17,508 nt of DNA from Caulobacteraceae bacterium (GTDB lineage Bacteria; Pseudomonadota; Alphaproteobacteria; Caulobacterales; Caulobacteraceae): NCBI GenBank assembly GCA_020852035.1, contig JADZBR010000258.1:1-17508 (forward strand), written 5' to 3'. Position 1 is the first letter of the stretch; every line of letters starts with the position of its first letter. Of the stretch, positions 8,047 to 14,866 are shown piece by piece. The position numbers were made by a program, and so were the translations under genes. The notes under the pieces are model-generated. The model searched no databases, had not been told where the DNA came from, and saw only the letters and a list, made by a program, of their open reading frames with translations.

Positions 8047-8073
8047 ATGCAACCGCAAGGGAACCGTTCGTGA
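8047..8073 (+). CDS. possible 8-codon leader peptide overlapping the transporter start
   Basis: ATG CAA CCG CAA GGG AAC CGT TCG TGA encodes MQPQGNRS. It sits 6 nt after a strong ribosome-binding site (GGGGGAGAGG, 8031-8040), better than the one before the transporter. Its TGA overlaps the transporter GTG in GTGA (8070-8073), the arrangement typical of translational coupling. It has no repeated codon that would suggest amino-acid attenuation. It may be a real upstream frame or chance. Confidence 0.35.
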   Translation: MQPQGNRS

Positions 8074-9548
8074 GCGAGGTCCTGGCGCCGCGCCTGCCGC
8101 GCAAGGTGAAGCTGCTCTACGGCCTGGGCTCCATCGCCATCGGCGCGAAGAGCACCATGCTGGGCATGATCCTCTTCTACTACAGCCAGGTGGTGGGGCT
8201 GCGGCCGGACCTCGTGGGGCTGGCGCTGGGCATCTCGCTGTTCGTGGACGCCTTCTGGGACCCGCTGATCGGCCAGTTCTCCGACAACCTGCGCACCCGC
8301 TGGGGCCGGCGGCACCCGCTGATGTACGCCTCGGCGATCCCGATCGCGATCAGCTTCTGGGCGCTCTTCAACCCGCCGGCGGGCCTCTCGGACATGGAGC
8401 TCTTCAGCTACCTCCTGGGGCTGATCCTGACCGTCCGCTTCTTCACCAGCTTCTACGAGGTGCCCTCGACCGCGCTCGCGCCCGAACTGGCGCCGGACTA
8501 CCACGACCGCACCGTGGTGCTGAGCTATCGCTGGCTCTTCGGCGCCCTGGGCACCGGCATCACCAGCGTGCTGGCCTACGGCTGGTTCTTCCGCCCGACG
8601 CCGGACTATCCGATCGGCCAGCTGAACCCGGCCGGCTATGGCCCGCTCTCCACCACCATCGCGGCGGTGCTCATCGTCACCATCCTGATTTCGGCGCTCG
8701 GCACCCACCACCGCATCCCGCAGTTCCACCAGCCCACGCAACGCAACCCGAGCCTGATGGAAACCCTGCGCGAGATCGGCTCGACCCTGAAGAACTGGAA
8801 CTTCGGCGTCTCGGTCACCGCGGGCCTGATCTACGGCATGGCCATCGGGCTCTACTCGGGGCTGGCGCTCTACTTCGCCACCTACTTCTGGGAGCTGCCG
8901 GCCTCCAACGTGCTGGTGCTGGCCATCGCCCAACTGATCTCGGCGCCCATCGCCGCCAGCGTCGGCCCAGCGCTCTCGCGACGCTGGGGCAAGCGGCGGG
9001 CCTGCATGACCATGTTCTTCGCCGGCGTGATCCTGACCGGCCTGCCGATCTTCCTGCGGCTGATCGGCTTCTTCCCGGAGAACGGCTCGCCCTGGCTGGT
9101 GCCGATCCTCACGGTCGACCGGCTGCTCAGCGGCATTCTCAACACCGGCGGCTTCATCGTGGTGTCGTCGATGATCGCCGACATCACCGAGGAGAGCCAG
9201 CTCAAGACCGGCCGCCGCTCGGAGGGCCTGCTGCAATCGGCCGACAGCATCCTGCAGAAGTCGGTCTCCGGCCTCTCGGCCCTGCTGCCCGGCCTGATCC
9301 TCGCCTTCATCGACTTCCCGACCAGGGCCCAGCCCGGCACGGTGCCGCAGGAGACCCTGCAGATGCTCGGCTGGATCTACCTGCCGGCGACGGTGACCCT
9401 CTCGGTGCTATCGATCTCGACCTGGCGCTTCTACCGCATCGACCAGGCGGCCCATGAGCGCAACCTGGCCGGTGTCCGCGAGCAGACGGCCGCCGCCGAG
9501 GCGCGCATCGAGGCCACCGATATCGTGCCGGACCGCGCGCCCACCTAA
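8070..9548 (+). CDS. MFS transporter, GPH (glycoside-pentoside-hexuronide:cation symporter) family
   Basis: A 492-residue inner-membrane carrier of the MelB-like branch of the MFS, with roughly twelve hydrophobic segments. Seen: the start LPRKVKLLYGLGSIAIG, typical of the family; acidic TM2 residues Asp60 and Asp64 (FVDAFWDP), which in MelB-type carriers bind the coupling cation; and the loop SDNLRTRWGRRHP (71-83), the GPH version of the MFS 2-3 loop. The C-terminal tail after about residue 455 is charged and alanine-rich. The GTG at 8070 is preferred because AAGGGAA lies just upstream and homology starts within the first residues. It has no enzyme partner in an operon, so the substrate is open; many GPH members in Caulobacterales lack a known one. 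Its stop overlaps the convergent GNAT stop. Confidence 0.88.
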   Translation: MSEVLAPRLPRKVKLLYGLGSIAIGAKSTMLGMILFYYSQVVGLRPDLVGLALGISLFVDAFWDPLIGQFSDNLRTRWGRRHPLMYASAIPIAISFWALFNPPAGLSDMELFSYLLGLILTVRFFTSFYEVPSTALAPELAPDYHDRTVVLSYRWLFGALGTGITSVLAYGWFFRPTPDYPIGQLNPAGYGPLSTTIAAVLIVTILISALGTHHRIPQFHQPTQRNPSLMETLREIGSTLKNWNFGVSVTAGLIYGMAIGLYSGLALYFATYFWELPASNVLVLAIAQLISAPIAASVGPALSRRWGKRRACMTMFFAGVILTGLPIFLRLIGFFPENGSPWLVPILTVDRLLSGILNTGGFIVVSSMIADITEESQLKTGRRSEGLLQSADSILQKSVSGLSALLPGLILAFIDFPTRAQPGTVPQETLQMLGWIYLPATVTLSVLSISTWRFYRIDQAAHERNLAGVREQTAAAEARIEATDIVPDRAPT

Positions 9549-10276
9549 CGCCGACGCCAGTGGCGGTAGTTGAAGGCCGGGGTGAAACCGAGCGACCTGT
9601 AGAGGGCGATCGCGGGAAGGTTCTCGGCCTCCACCTGCAGGTAGGCGCGGCTCGCCCCCGCCTCGGCGGCGAAGGCGTGCAGGGCGCCGACGACCCGCCG
9701 GGCCAACCCCTGGCGGCGGGCGCGGTCCAGGGTGCGCATGGCCGAGAGCCCCGCCCAGTCGCCCGCGACAGCGCAGACCCCTACCGAAGCGGGCCCACCA
9801 TCGACGTCGAGCCTGGCGAAGGCGACCGGCGCGGGGATGCGCGAGAGCACCTCGAGCCGCTCCTGCGCATCGCCGTCGCCACGGTGCTGCACGCCGAACA
9901 ACACCTCCCGGAACCGGGCGTCCGAGGCCTGCGAAAGGCAAACCTGCGCGTCCGGCCGCATCGTCAGCGGGCCGGTCATCGTCATGGTCTCGATCTCCGG
10001 GACATAGCCCCGCGAAGCCAGGCGTTCGGCGAGGTCCACGGGCGCGGTCGCGCCATCGGTGGTGCGGAAGAGCGGCGTCAGGCCGCGCGCGGCGTACCAG
10101 GACTCGACGGCCGAGATCGCCTCATCCACCGGCCGATCGGGGGGTTCCAGCGCCCAGCAGCTGTTGGCCCGTCCGGTGTGGCCGCTGGCGGCGCGTAGCA
10201 GCCAACCGCCGAGCCGCGCTTCCTCCACCGCCGGCCAGGCCCGCGCGGCGATCTTCTCCAGCGCCACGATGTCCAT
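9545..10276 (-). CDS. GNAT-family N-acetyltransferase
   Basis: A 243-residue protein whose C-terminal third is a GNAT domain that moves an acetyl group from acetyl-CoA to an amine. Seen: motif A with the acetyl-CoA pyrophosphate loop RRQGLARRVV (187-196) and motif B NLPAIALYRSLGF (219-231). The N-terminal 150 residues contain weaker GNAT-like spacing and could be a second, degenerate domain. The acceptor is unknown. ATG at 10276 is chosen over GTG at 10282 because GGGG (10284-10287) is 7 nt from the ATG but only 1 nt from the GTG. It is downstream of the cold-shock gene on the same strand, with a hairpin between, so read-through transcription is possible. Its TAG interlocks with the stop of the convergent transporter (CTAA at 9545-9548). 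Confidence 0.85.
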   Translation of the reverse strand: MDIVALEKIAARAWPAVEEARLGGWLLRAASGHTGRANSCWALEPPDRPVDEAISAVESWYAARGLTPLFRTTDGATAPVDLAERLASRGYVPEIETMTMTGPLTMRPDAQVCLSQASDARFREVLFGVQHRGDGDAQERLEVLSRIPAPVAFARLDVDGGPASVGVCAVAGDWAGLSAMRTLDRARRQGLARRVVGALHAFAAEAGASRAYLQVEAENLPAIALYRSLGFTPAFNYRHWRRR

Positions 10277-10296
10277 GCGCACGCCCCAAATGAAAC

Positions 10297-10324
10297 GGGC
10301 GCCGAACCCTTCGGCCCGGCGCCC
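10297..10324 (-). terminator. probable terminator of the cold-shock gene
   Basis: A perfect 8-bp stem (GGGCGCCG at 10297-10304 with CGGCGCCC at 10317-10324) closes a 12-nt loop. Read on the minus strand it is followed by CGTTTCATTT, a modest T-rich tail, and lies 21 bp after the stop of the cold-shock gene. An alternative inner hairpin (CCGAA/TTCGG) competes with it. Because it is just ahead of the GNAT ribosome-binding site it may only attenuate. Confidence 0.5.
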
Positions 10325-10345
10325 GCGAAATCCCCTCCGAGGCCC

Positions 10346-10549
10346 TTAGGCGGGCTTCAGATCGACCGCGGCGATCTTGCCGCGCTCCTCGCGAGCCTCG
10401 TATTCGACCTTCTGGCCTTCATCGAGCCCGCGCATCCCGGCCGCCTGGACCGCCGAGATGTGGACGAAGATGTCCTTTCCGCCCCCGTCCGGCTGGATGA
10501 AGCCGAATCCCTTGGTGGTGTTGAACCATTTGACCGTGCCTGTGGCCAT
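10346..10549 (-). CDS. cspA: cold-shock protein, CspA family
   Basis: A 67-residue single cold-shock domain that binds single-stranded nucleic acid and is thought to melt RNA structure and aid translation. Seen: GTVKWFN near the N-terminus; RNP1 as KGFGFI (13-18); RNP2 as DIFVHI (26-31); and the aromatic surface Trp8, Phe9, Phe15, Phe17 and Phe28. Length and motifs are complete. The ribosome-binding site AGGAG (minus strand of 10560-10564) is 10 nt from the ATG and lies in the loop of a small mRNA hairpin that includes the start codon. Cold induction cannot be inferred from the protein alone, since many alphaproteobacterial Csp proteins respond to growth phase. It is monocistronic or loosely joined to the GNAT gene. 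Confidence 0.95.
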   Translation of the reverse strand: MATGTVKWFNTTKGFGFIQPDGGGKDIFVHISAVQAAGMRGLDEGQKVEYEAREERGKIAAVDLKPA

Positions 10550-10570
10550 GTCGCGCCGTCTCCTGACATG
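10547..10570 (-). promoter_or_regulatory. mRNA hairpin over the cold-shock start codon
   Basis: In the mRNA, CAUGUC (from 10570-10565) can pair with GACAUG (10552-10547), which contains the AUG. The 12-nt loop AGGAGACGGCGC carries the ribosome-binding site. The 6-bp stem is perfect but modest. A second hairpin CGGGC-GAA-GCCCG (10584-10596) lies just upstream in the leader. A role in temperature-sensitive translation is inference. Confidence 0.4.
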
Positions 10571-10712
10571 TCTTCCCGAGCGGCGGGCTTCGCCCGTCCG
10601 CGAACAATCGCAAAACCTCTCAGGAAAGCACGTTCAGCTCGGGCAGCCGCGCCAAGGCGGCGGCGCTTCGCGGATCAGGCAGGCCCTTCGAGCTTGAAGA
10701 TTGCGGGCGAGA

Positions 10713-10732
10713 GGGTGCGCACGTGCGCACCC
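10713..10732. promoter_or_regulatory. perfect 20-bp palindrome between tlpA and the cold-shock gene
   Basis: GGGTGCGCACGTGCGCACCC is its own reverse complement. It begins 21 bp after the tlpA stop and lies 163 bp upstream of the cold-shock ATG. It could be a binding site for a dimeric regulator or, as RNA, an 8-bp stem with ACGU loop that ends tlpA transcripts. No T-tract follows. The remainder of this 204-bp gap (10550-10753) shows no clear promoter by eye. Confidence 0.5.
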
Positions 10733-10753
10733 GGGGGTCAACTTAAACCGCGC

Positions 10754-11368
10754 TCACGGCGCCGCCAGCACCTTGTCGATCACTGCCCTGGCGTCCTCGG
10801 TCGACCAGTCCGCCTCGCCGGAGACGCGGGCCTTCTCCACCCCGTCCTTGCCGTAGATCACGGTCGTCGGCATGCCGGGCGCGGGCGGGCGGATGTCGAA
10901 CGGCAGGCTCATCGTCGGGTCCTGGTAGAACTTCCGATGCGGCTGCTTGGCGATGACAGCCCTGGCCTTGTCGGTGGCCTCCGGCTTGTCGATGGAGACC
11001 GCCACCACCTCCACCGGCTGGCCCGCGTAGCTCTCGGCGAGCTTGGCGATGGTCGGCATCTCCACCACGCAGGGCGCGCACCAGGTGGCCCAGAGGTTCA
11101 GCACCACCACCTTGCCTTTGAAGTCGGCCAGCCGCACCGGCTGGCCGTCCGGGCCGACGAAGCTGGTCGCCGGGGCCGGGCCCGCATCGGCCAGCACCGT
11201 CAGCTTGGCCATGTCGCCCTTCGCCAGCGATTTGAGGTCGCCGCCGGCGGAAGGTTTGGAACAGGCTTGAGCAATGACGTATATGGCCGCGCCCAGACCG
11301 ATCACCGCGAGCGCCTGCAACGCTCGCTTCGTGAAGGTCACGGATTTGGCTTCGGACAGTTCGCTCAT
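10754..11368 (-). CDS. tlpA: TlpA-family thiol:disulfide oxidoreductase, membrane-anchored
   Basis: A 204-residue protein with a positively charged N-terminus and one hydrophobic anchor (about 15-35), placing a thioredoxin domain in the periplasm. Seen: WATWCAPC (93-100) with Cys97/Cys100; the preceding FKGKVVVLNLW strand; and the cis-proline loop GMPTTV (Pro167). GDMAKL before the domain and SGEADWSTEDA near the end match Bradyrhizobium TlpA, which reduces copper-site proteins during cytochrome oxidase assembly. A role in respiratory or cytochrome c maturation here is by family only. Start: the ATG at 11368 directly abuts the argH ATG on the other strand (CATATG). The residues before Cys36 (AQAC) do not make a proper lipobox, so it is a signal anchor rather than a lipoprotein. 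Confidence 0.92.
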   Translation of the reverse strand: MSELSEAKSVTFTKRALQALAVIGLGAAIYVIAQACSKPSAGGDLKSLAKGDMAKLTVLADAGPAPATSFVGPDGQPVRLADFKGKVVVLNLWATWCAPCVVEMPTIAKLAESYAGQPVEVVAVSIDKPEATDKARAVIAKQPHRKFYQDPTMSLPFDIRPPAPGMPTTVIYGKDGVEKARVSGEADWSTEDARAVIDKVLAAP

Positions 11369-12784
11369 ATGACCGCTCCTCCCAACGACCCGACCAAGGC
11401 CGCCGGCGGACAGGCCATGTGGGGCGGACGCTTCACCGTCAAGCCCGGCGAGGTGATGCAGGCGATCAACGTCTCCATCGGTTTCGACAAGCGGCTGGCG
11501 GCCGAAGACCTCGCCGGGTCCAAGGCGCACGCGGCGATGCTGAAGGCCGTGGGCGTCATCTCGGCCGACGACGAGGCGGCGATCCAGCGCGGCCTTTCCC
11601 AGATCGAGGCCGAGATCGCCGAGGGGACCTTCCCCTTCCGCGAGGAGTACGAAGACATCCACATGAACGTGGAGGCCCGGCTCGCCGAGTTGATCGGCCC
11701 CACGGCCGGGCGCCTGCACACCGCTCGCTCGCGCAACGACCAGGTGGCCGTCGATTTCCGCCAGTGGGTCCGCGACGCCTGCGCCCGCACCGCCGGCCAG
11801 CTACAGGACCTGCAACGCGCCCTGCTCGCTCAGGCCGAGGCGTACGCCGACACCCTGATGCCCGGCTTCACCCACCTGCAGCCGGCCCAGCCCGTCACCT
11901 TCGGCCACCACCTGATGGCCTATGTGGAGATGTTCGGGCGCGACGCCTCGCGCTTCGCCGACGCCCGCGCGCGGATGAACGAGAGCCCGCTGGGCGCCGC
12001 GGCTCTGGCCGGCTCACCCTTCCCTATCGACCGTCACGCCACCGCCAGGGCGCTGGGCTTCGACCGGCCGACCGCCAACTCGCTGGACAGCGTCTCGGCC
12101 CGCGATTTCGCCCTGGAGGCCCTGGCCGCCGCCGCCATCTGCGCCACGCACCTGTCGCGCCTGGCCGAAGAGATCGTCATCTGGATGACGCCGCAGTTCG
12201 GCTTCATCCGCCTGACCGACGCCTTCACCACCGGCTCGTCGATCATGCCGCAGAAGAAGAACCCCGACGCCGCCGAACTGGTGCGCGCCAAGGCCGGCCG
12301 CCTGCTGGGCGCCTTCACCCAGCTGGCCGTGGTGATGAAGGGCCTGCCGCTCGCCTATTCGAAGGACATGCAGGAGGACAAGGTCCCCACCTTCGAGGCC
12401 TTCGACGCCCTCGACCTGTCGCTCGCCGCCATGACCGGCATGGTCGCCGACCTGACGCCGGACACCGAGCGCATGGCGCAGGCCGCCGGCGCCGGCTTCT
12501 CCACCGCCACGGACCTGGCCGACTGGCTGGTGCGGCGGCTGGACTTCCCCTTCCGCCAGGCCCACCACATCACCGGCGCGGCCGTGAAGCAGGCCGAGAC
12601 CCTGGGCGTCGATCTCGCAGGCCTGTCGCTGGACCAGTTGCAGGCCATTGAACCGCGCATCACGGCCGATGTTTATGAGGTGCTGACTCCCGCCGCCTCG
12701 GCGGCCAGCCGGACGAGTTATGGCGGCACGGCGCCGTCGCAGGTTCGCGCCCAGGTCGCGCGGTGGAAGGAACAACTGGCATGA
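11369..12784 (+). CDS. argH: argininosuccinate lyase
   Basis: A 471-residue cytosolic homotetramer that splits argininosuccinate into arginine and fumarate, the last step of arginine synthesis. Seen: the opening block MWGGRF (17-22); LHTARSRNDQV (116-126); THLQPAQP (168-175); and the fumarase/aspartase-superfamily signature GSSIMPQKKNP (289-299) with the catalytic serine. Length is normal. Two starts are possible: ATG at 11369 and ATG at 11417 (at the MWGGRF); the first is kept because a short variable tail before MWGGRF is common. With the first start there are no untranslated bases between it and tlpA, so its promoter must lie inside tlpA or the mRNA is leaderless. Its TGA overlaps the next ATG (ATGA, 12781-12784). 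Confidence 0.97.
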   Translation: MTAPPNDPTKAAGGQAMWGGRFTVKPGEVMQAINVSIGFDKRLAAEDLAGSKAHAAMLKAVGVISADDEAAIQRGLSQIEAEIAEGTFPFREEYEDIHMNVEARLAELIGPTAGRLHTARSRNDQVAVDFRQWVRDACARTAGQLQDLQRALLAQAEAYADTLMPGFTHLQPAQPVTFGHHLMAYVEMFGRDASRFADARARMNESPLGAAALAGSPFPIDRHATARALGFDRPTANSLDSVSARDFALEALAAAAICATHLSRLAEEIVIWMTPQFGFIRLTDAFTTGSSIMPQKKNPDAAELVRAKAGRLLGAFTQLAVVMKGLPLAYSKDMQEDKVPTFEAFDALDLSLAAMTGMVADLTPDTERMAQAAGAGFSTATDLADWLVRRLDFPFRQAHHITGAAVKQAETLGVDLAGLSLDQLQAIEPRITADVYEVLTPAASAASRTSYGGTAPSQVRAQVARWKEQLA

Positions 12785-13095
12785 ACGCCCGCCCCCTCAT
12801 CCTCGGCCCCATGCTTTTCTGTATCGGAGCGGCCGGCCTCCTCTCCGCCTGCGGCAAGGTCGGCGACCTGGAGCGCCCCAGCCCGATGTTCCGCAAGGAA
12901 AGCTCGACCGATGGCTCCGACAGCGCCATGCGCCGAGCCAGCGACAAGGACATCGGCCCCGACACCCTGGACCCGCGCGACCGCTATTCCGACCCGGCCC
13001 CGCCGCGCACCCTGCCGATCGAGGGATCCGACCGCGGCCCCGGCGGCGTCGCCCCCGCCGGCGCCCTGCCCGACCCCTACGCCCGCCCGCGATGA
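12781..13095 (+). CDS. lptM: small lipoprotein, LptM-like
   Basis: A 104-residue lipoprotein precursor. Seen: a lipoprotein signal peptide with hydrophobic stretch 6-21 and lipobox LSAC (about residues 21-24), so the mature protein begins CGKVGDLERP. The rest is proline-rich, charged and probably unstructured. The start of the mature part resembles that of E. coli LptM/YifL (a CG-x-KG-x-L-x-x-P pattern), which helps LptD/LptE mature in the outer membrane. In many gammaproteobacteria lptM also lies just before lysA, as here. The ATG at 12781 overlaps the argH stop, and its own stop overlaps the lysA start (ATGA, 13092-13095), so translation is probably coupled. The LptM assignment rests on the short motif and gene order; the conserved part is under 15 residues and the tail is longer than in E. 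coli. Confidence 0.75.
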   Translation: MNARPLILGPMLFCIGAAGLLSACGKVGDLERPSPMFRKESSTDGSDSAMRRASDKDIGPDTLDPRDRYSDPAPPRTLPIEGSDRGPGGVAPAGALPDPYARPR

Positions 13096-14363
13096 ACCAC
13101 TTCGAGCTCCGCGGGGGCGAGCTCTGGTGCGAGGACGTCAGGCTTGGCGATATCGCGGGCCAGGTCGGCACGCCCGTCTACGTCTATTCCACCGCCACCC
13201 TCGAGCGGCACTACACGGTCCTGCGCGACGCCCGGGCCGCAGCCGGCCTCGGCGCGCCGCTGATCGCCTCTGCGGTGAAGGCCAATTCCAACGTCTCGGT
13301 GCTGGCCACCCTCGCCCGCCTCGGCTGCGGCGCGGACACCGTCTCCGAGGGCGAAATCCGCCGCGCCCTCGCCGCCGGCGTGCCGCCCGAGCGCATCGTC
13401 TTCTCCGGCGTCGGCAAGACCCGCGCCGAACTGGCCTTCGCGATCACCACCGGCGTCGCCGAGATCAACGTCGAGTCCGAGCCCGAGCTGAACCTGCTCA
13501 TCGAGGTCGCCGCCGAGCTGGGCGCCCGCCCGGCCATCGCCATCCGCGTGAACCCCGACGTCGCCGCCGGCGGCCACGCCAAGATCTCCACCGGCAAGGC
13601 GGAGAACAAGTTCGGCGTCTCCTTCGCCGAGGCCGCCCGCCTCTACGCCCAGGCCAGCAACAACGCCCACGTCCGCCCCGTCGCCGTCGCCTGCCACATC
13701 GGCAGCCAGATCACCGACCTCGCCCCCTTCGAGGCCGCCTTCACCAAGATGCGCGGCCTCGTCGAGCAACTCCGCGCCGAGGGCCTGAGCGTCGAGCGCC
13801 TGGACCTCGGCGGCGGCCTCGGCGCGCCCTATTTCGACGCCCCCGAGCCTCCCGCCCCGGCTGAGTTCGCTCGCATGGCGGCCAGGGTGATGGCCGGCCT
13901 CGATATCGAATTCGCCTTCGAGCCCGGCCGCATGATCGCCGCCAACGCCGGCGTGCTCGTGGCCCGGGTGCTGCACATCCACGAACGCCCCGAGGGCCGC
14001 CGCTTCCTGGTGCTCGACGCCGGCATGAACGACCTGATCCGCCCGGCGATGTACGAGAGCTACCACGACATCCGCCCGGTCCGCCCGCGCAAGGGCGCCG
14101 CCCTGGCCTACGACGTCGTCGGCCCGATCTGCGAGACCGGCGACACCTTCACCCGCGAACGCCCGCTGCCGCCCTTCGAGCCCGGCGACCTCCTCGCCTT
14201 CATGACCGCCGGCGCCTACGGCGCGGTGATGTCGAGCGAATACAACAGCCGCCCGCTCGTGCCGGAGGTGCTGGTGAAGGGCCGCGAGTTCGCGGTGGTG
14301 CGACGGCGGCCGAGCTATGAGGAGATGCTGGCGAACGAGGCGACGGCGCCCTGGCTCGGCTAG
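13092..14363 (+). CDS. lysA: diaminopimelate decarboxylase
   Basis: A 423-residue PLP enzyme of the fold-III (alanine racemase-like) class that decarboxylates meso-diaminopimelate to lysine, the last step of lysine synthesis. Seen: the PLP lysine Lys63 in SAVKANSN; HIGSQI (202-207); the phosphate-binding GGGLG (240-244); EPGR (277-280); PICETGD with the catalytic Cys347 supplied to the partner subunit; and GAYGAVM (374-380) with Tyr376. Length is normal. The ATG overlaps the lipoprotein stop by 4 bp, so it is the third gene of a tight argH-lipoprotein-lysA operon. No dapF follows; a repeat-flanked DUF559 cassette is found directly downstream. Confidence 0.97.
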   Translation: MNHFELRGGELWCEDVRLGDIAGQVGTPVYVYSTATLERHYTVLRDARAAAGLGAPLIASAVKANSNVSVLATLARLGCGADTVSEGEIRRALAAGVPPERIVFSGVGKTRAELAFAITTGVAEINVESEPELNLLIEVAAELGARPAIAIRVNPDVAAGGHAKISTGKAENKFGVSFAEAARLYAQASNNAHVRPVAVACHIGSQITDLAPFEAAFTKMRGLVEQLRAEGLSVERLDLGGGLGAPYFDAPEPPAPAEFARMAARVMAGLDIEFAFEPGRMIAANAGVLVARVLHIHERPEGRRFLVLDAGMNDLIRPAMYESYHDIRPVRPRKGAALAYDVVGPICETGDTFTRERPLPPFEPGDLLAFMTAGAYGAVMSSEYNSRPLVPEVLVKGREFAVVRRRPSYEEMLANEATAPWLG

Positions 14364-14404
14364 GGCGGCCATTGCCAACTAGATTTGTTCTTGTTATGTT
14401 CTTT

Positions 14405-14478
14405 ACCTCCCCCGCGAAGCGGCGGGAGGGGGACCGCGCGCCGAGCGAAGCGAAGAGCGCGTGGTGGAGGGGGCAAGC
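14405..14478. repeat. left 74-bp arm of inverted repeat around DUF559 gene
   Basis: This arm begins 42 bp after the lysA stop and matches the reverse complement of 14867-14940 at 68 of 74 positions, the first 32 being identical. Its outer end can fold as CCTCCC-CCGC-GAA-GCGG-C-GGGAGG, a hairpin with one bulge, and could end lysA transcripts. Mismatches are confined to the inner 42 bp. Confidence 0.85.
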
Positions 14479-14503
14479 GGCCGGCACAGCCTTGCGACGC
14501 ACC

Positions 14504-14860
14504 GTGATCACCACCCGCGCCCGCGCGATGCGCAAGGCCATGACCGGCCCGGAAGTCATCCTCTGGACCCGCCTGCGCGGCCGCGGCGCCGGGGCGCCCA
14601 CCTTCCGGCGGCAGCATCCGTTCGGGTCGATCATCCTCGACTTCTACTGTCCGCGGTTGCGGCTCGCGATCGAGGTGGACGGCGCCACGCACTGGGGTGA
14701 CGAGGCCCGACACAAGGACGCGGCCCGGGACCGTTGGCTGGCCGAACAGGGCGTCCAGGTGTTCCGCATCCCAGCCTCCCGGGTCTACCACGACCTCCAG
14801 GGCGTCATGGACGGCATCCGTCTGAAGATCGCCGAGCTCGAACGCAGCGGGGACGCCTGA
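14504..14860 (+). CDS. DUF559 (Vsr-like endonuclease fold) protein
   Basis: A 118-residue protein of the DUF559 family, which has the fold of very-short-patch-repair (PD-(D/E)xK-type) endonucleases; the function is not established. Seen: the opening TTRARAMRKAMTGPE, with the family's usual MTxxE then LWxxLR; FRRQHPFG (34-41); the likely active-site acids Asp46 (DFYC) and Glu57/Asp59 in EVDGATHW; His63; and a C-terminal helix. The motif set is complete, so it is not a pseudogene. The start is uncertain: the GTG at 14504 (or TTG at 14492) gives the normal family length, though neither has a good ribosome-binding site. Longer in-frame starts would translate the repeat. It fills the space between two 74-bp inverted repeats; the stop is 6 bp from the right arm. 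Confidence 0.82.
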   Translation: MITTRARAMRKAMTGPEVILWTRLRGRGAGAPTFRRQHPFGSIILDFYCPRLRLAIEVDGATHWGDEARHKDAARDRWLAEQGVQVFRIPASRVYHDLQGVMDGIRLKIAELERSGDA

Positions 14861-14866
14861 GGCGCG

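Noticed and set aside
3571..8058. A very long open frame on the minus strand, antisense to ppc and joined to the ligase region
   Set aside because: It arises from the extreme GC bias at third positions of ppc, whose plus-strand product has all PEPC motifs. The translation is low-complexity and resembles no family. The same holds for other long opposite-strand frames, such as 1988-3547 and 13077-14378.
8047..8073. A frameshift or sequence error at the transporter start instead of a leader frame
   Set aside because: The transporter is complete from GTG 8070, with its own AAGGGAA site and family-typical first residues, so no frame change is needed.
11248..11290. TlpA as a lipoprotein with Cys36 as lipidation site
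   Set aside because: The four residues ending at the Cys are AQAC, which lacks the Leu/Val at -3 and the small residue at -2 expected for a lipobox. A plain signal anchor fits better.
14372..14503. Extending the DUF559 protein upstream to TTG 14372
   Set aside because: The extra 44 residues are a translation of the left repeat arm and have no family similarity. The DUF559 family normally starts just before the MTxxE block.
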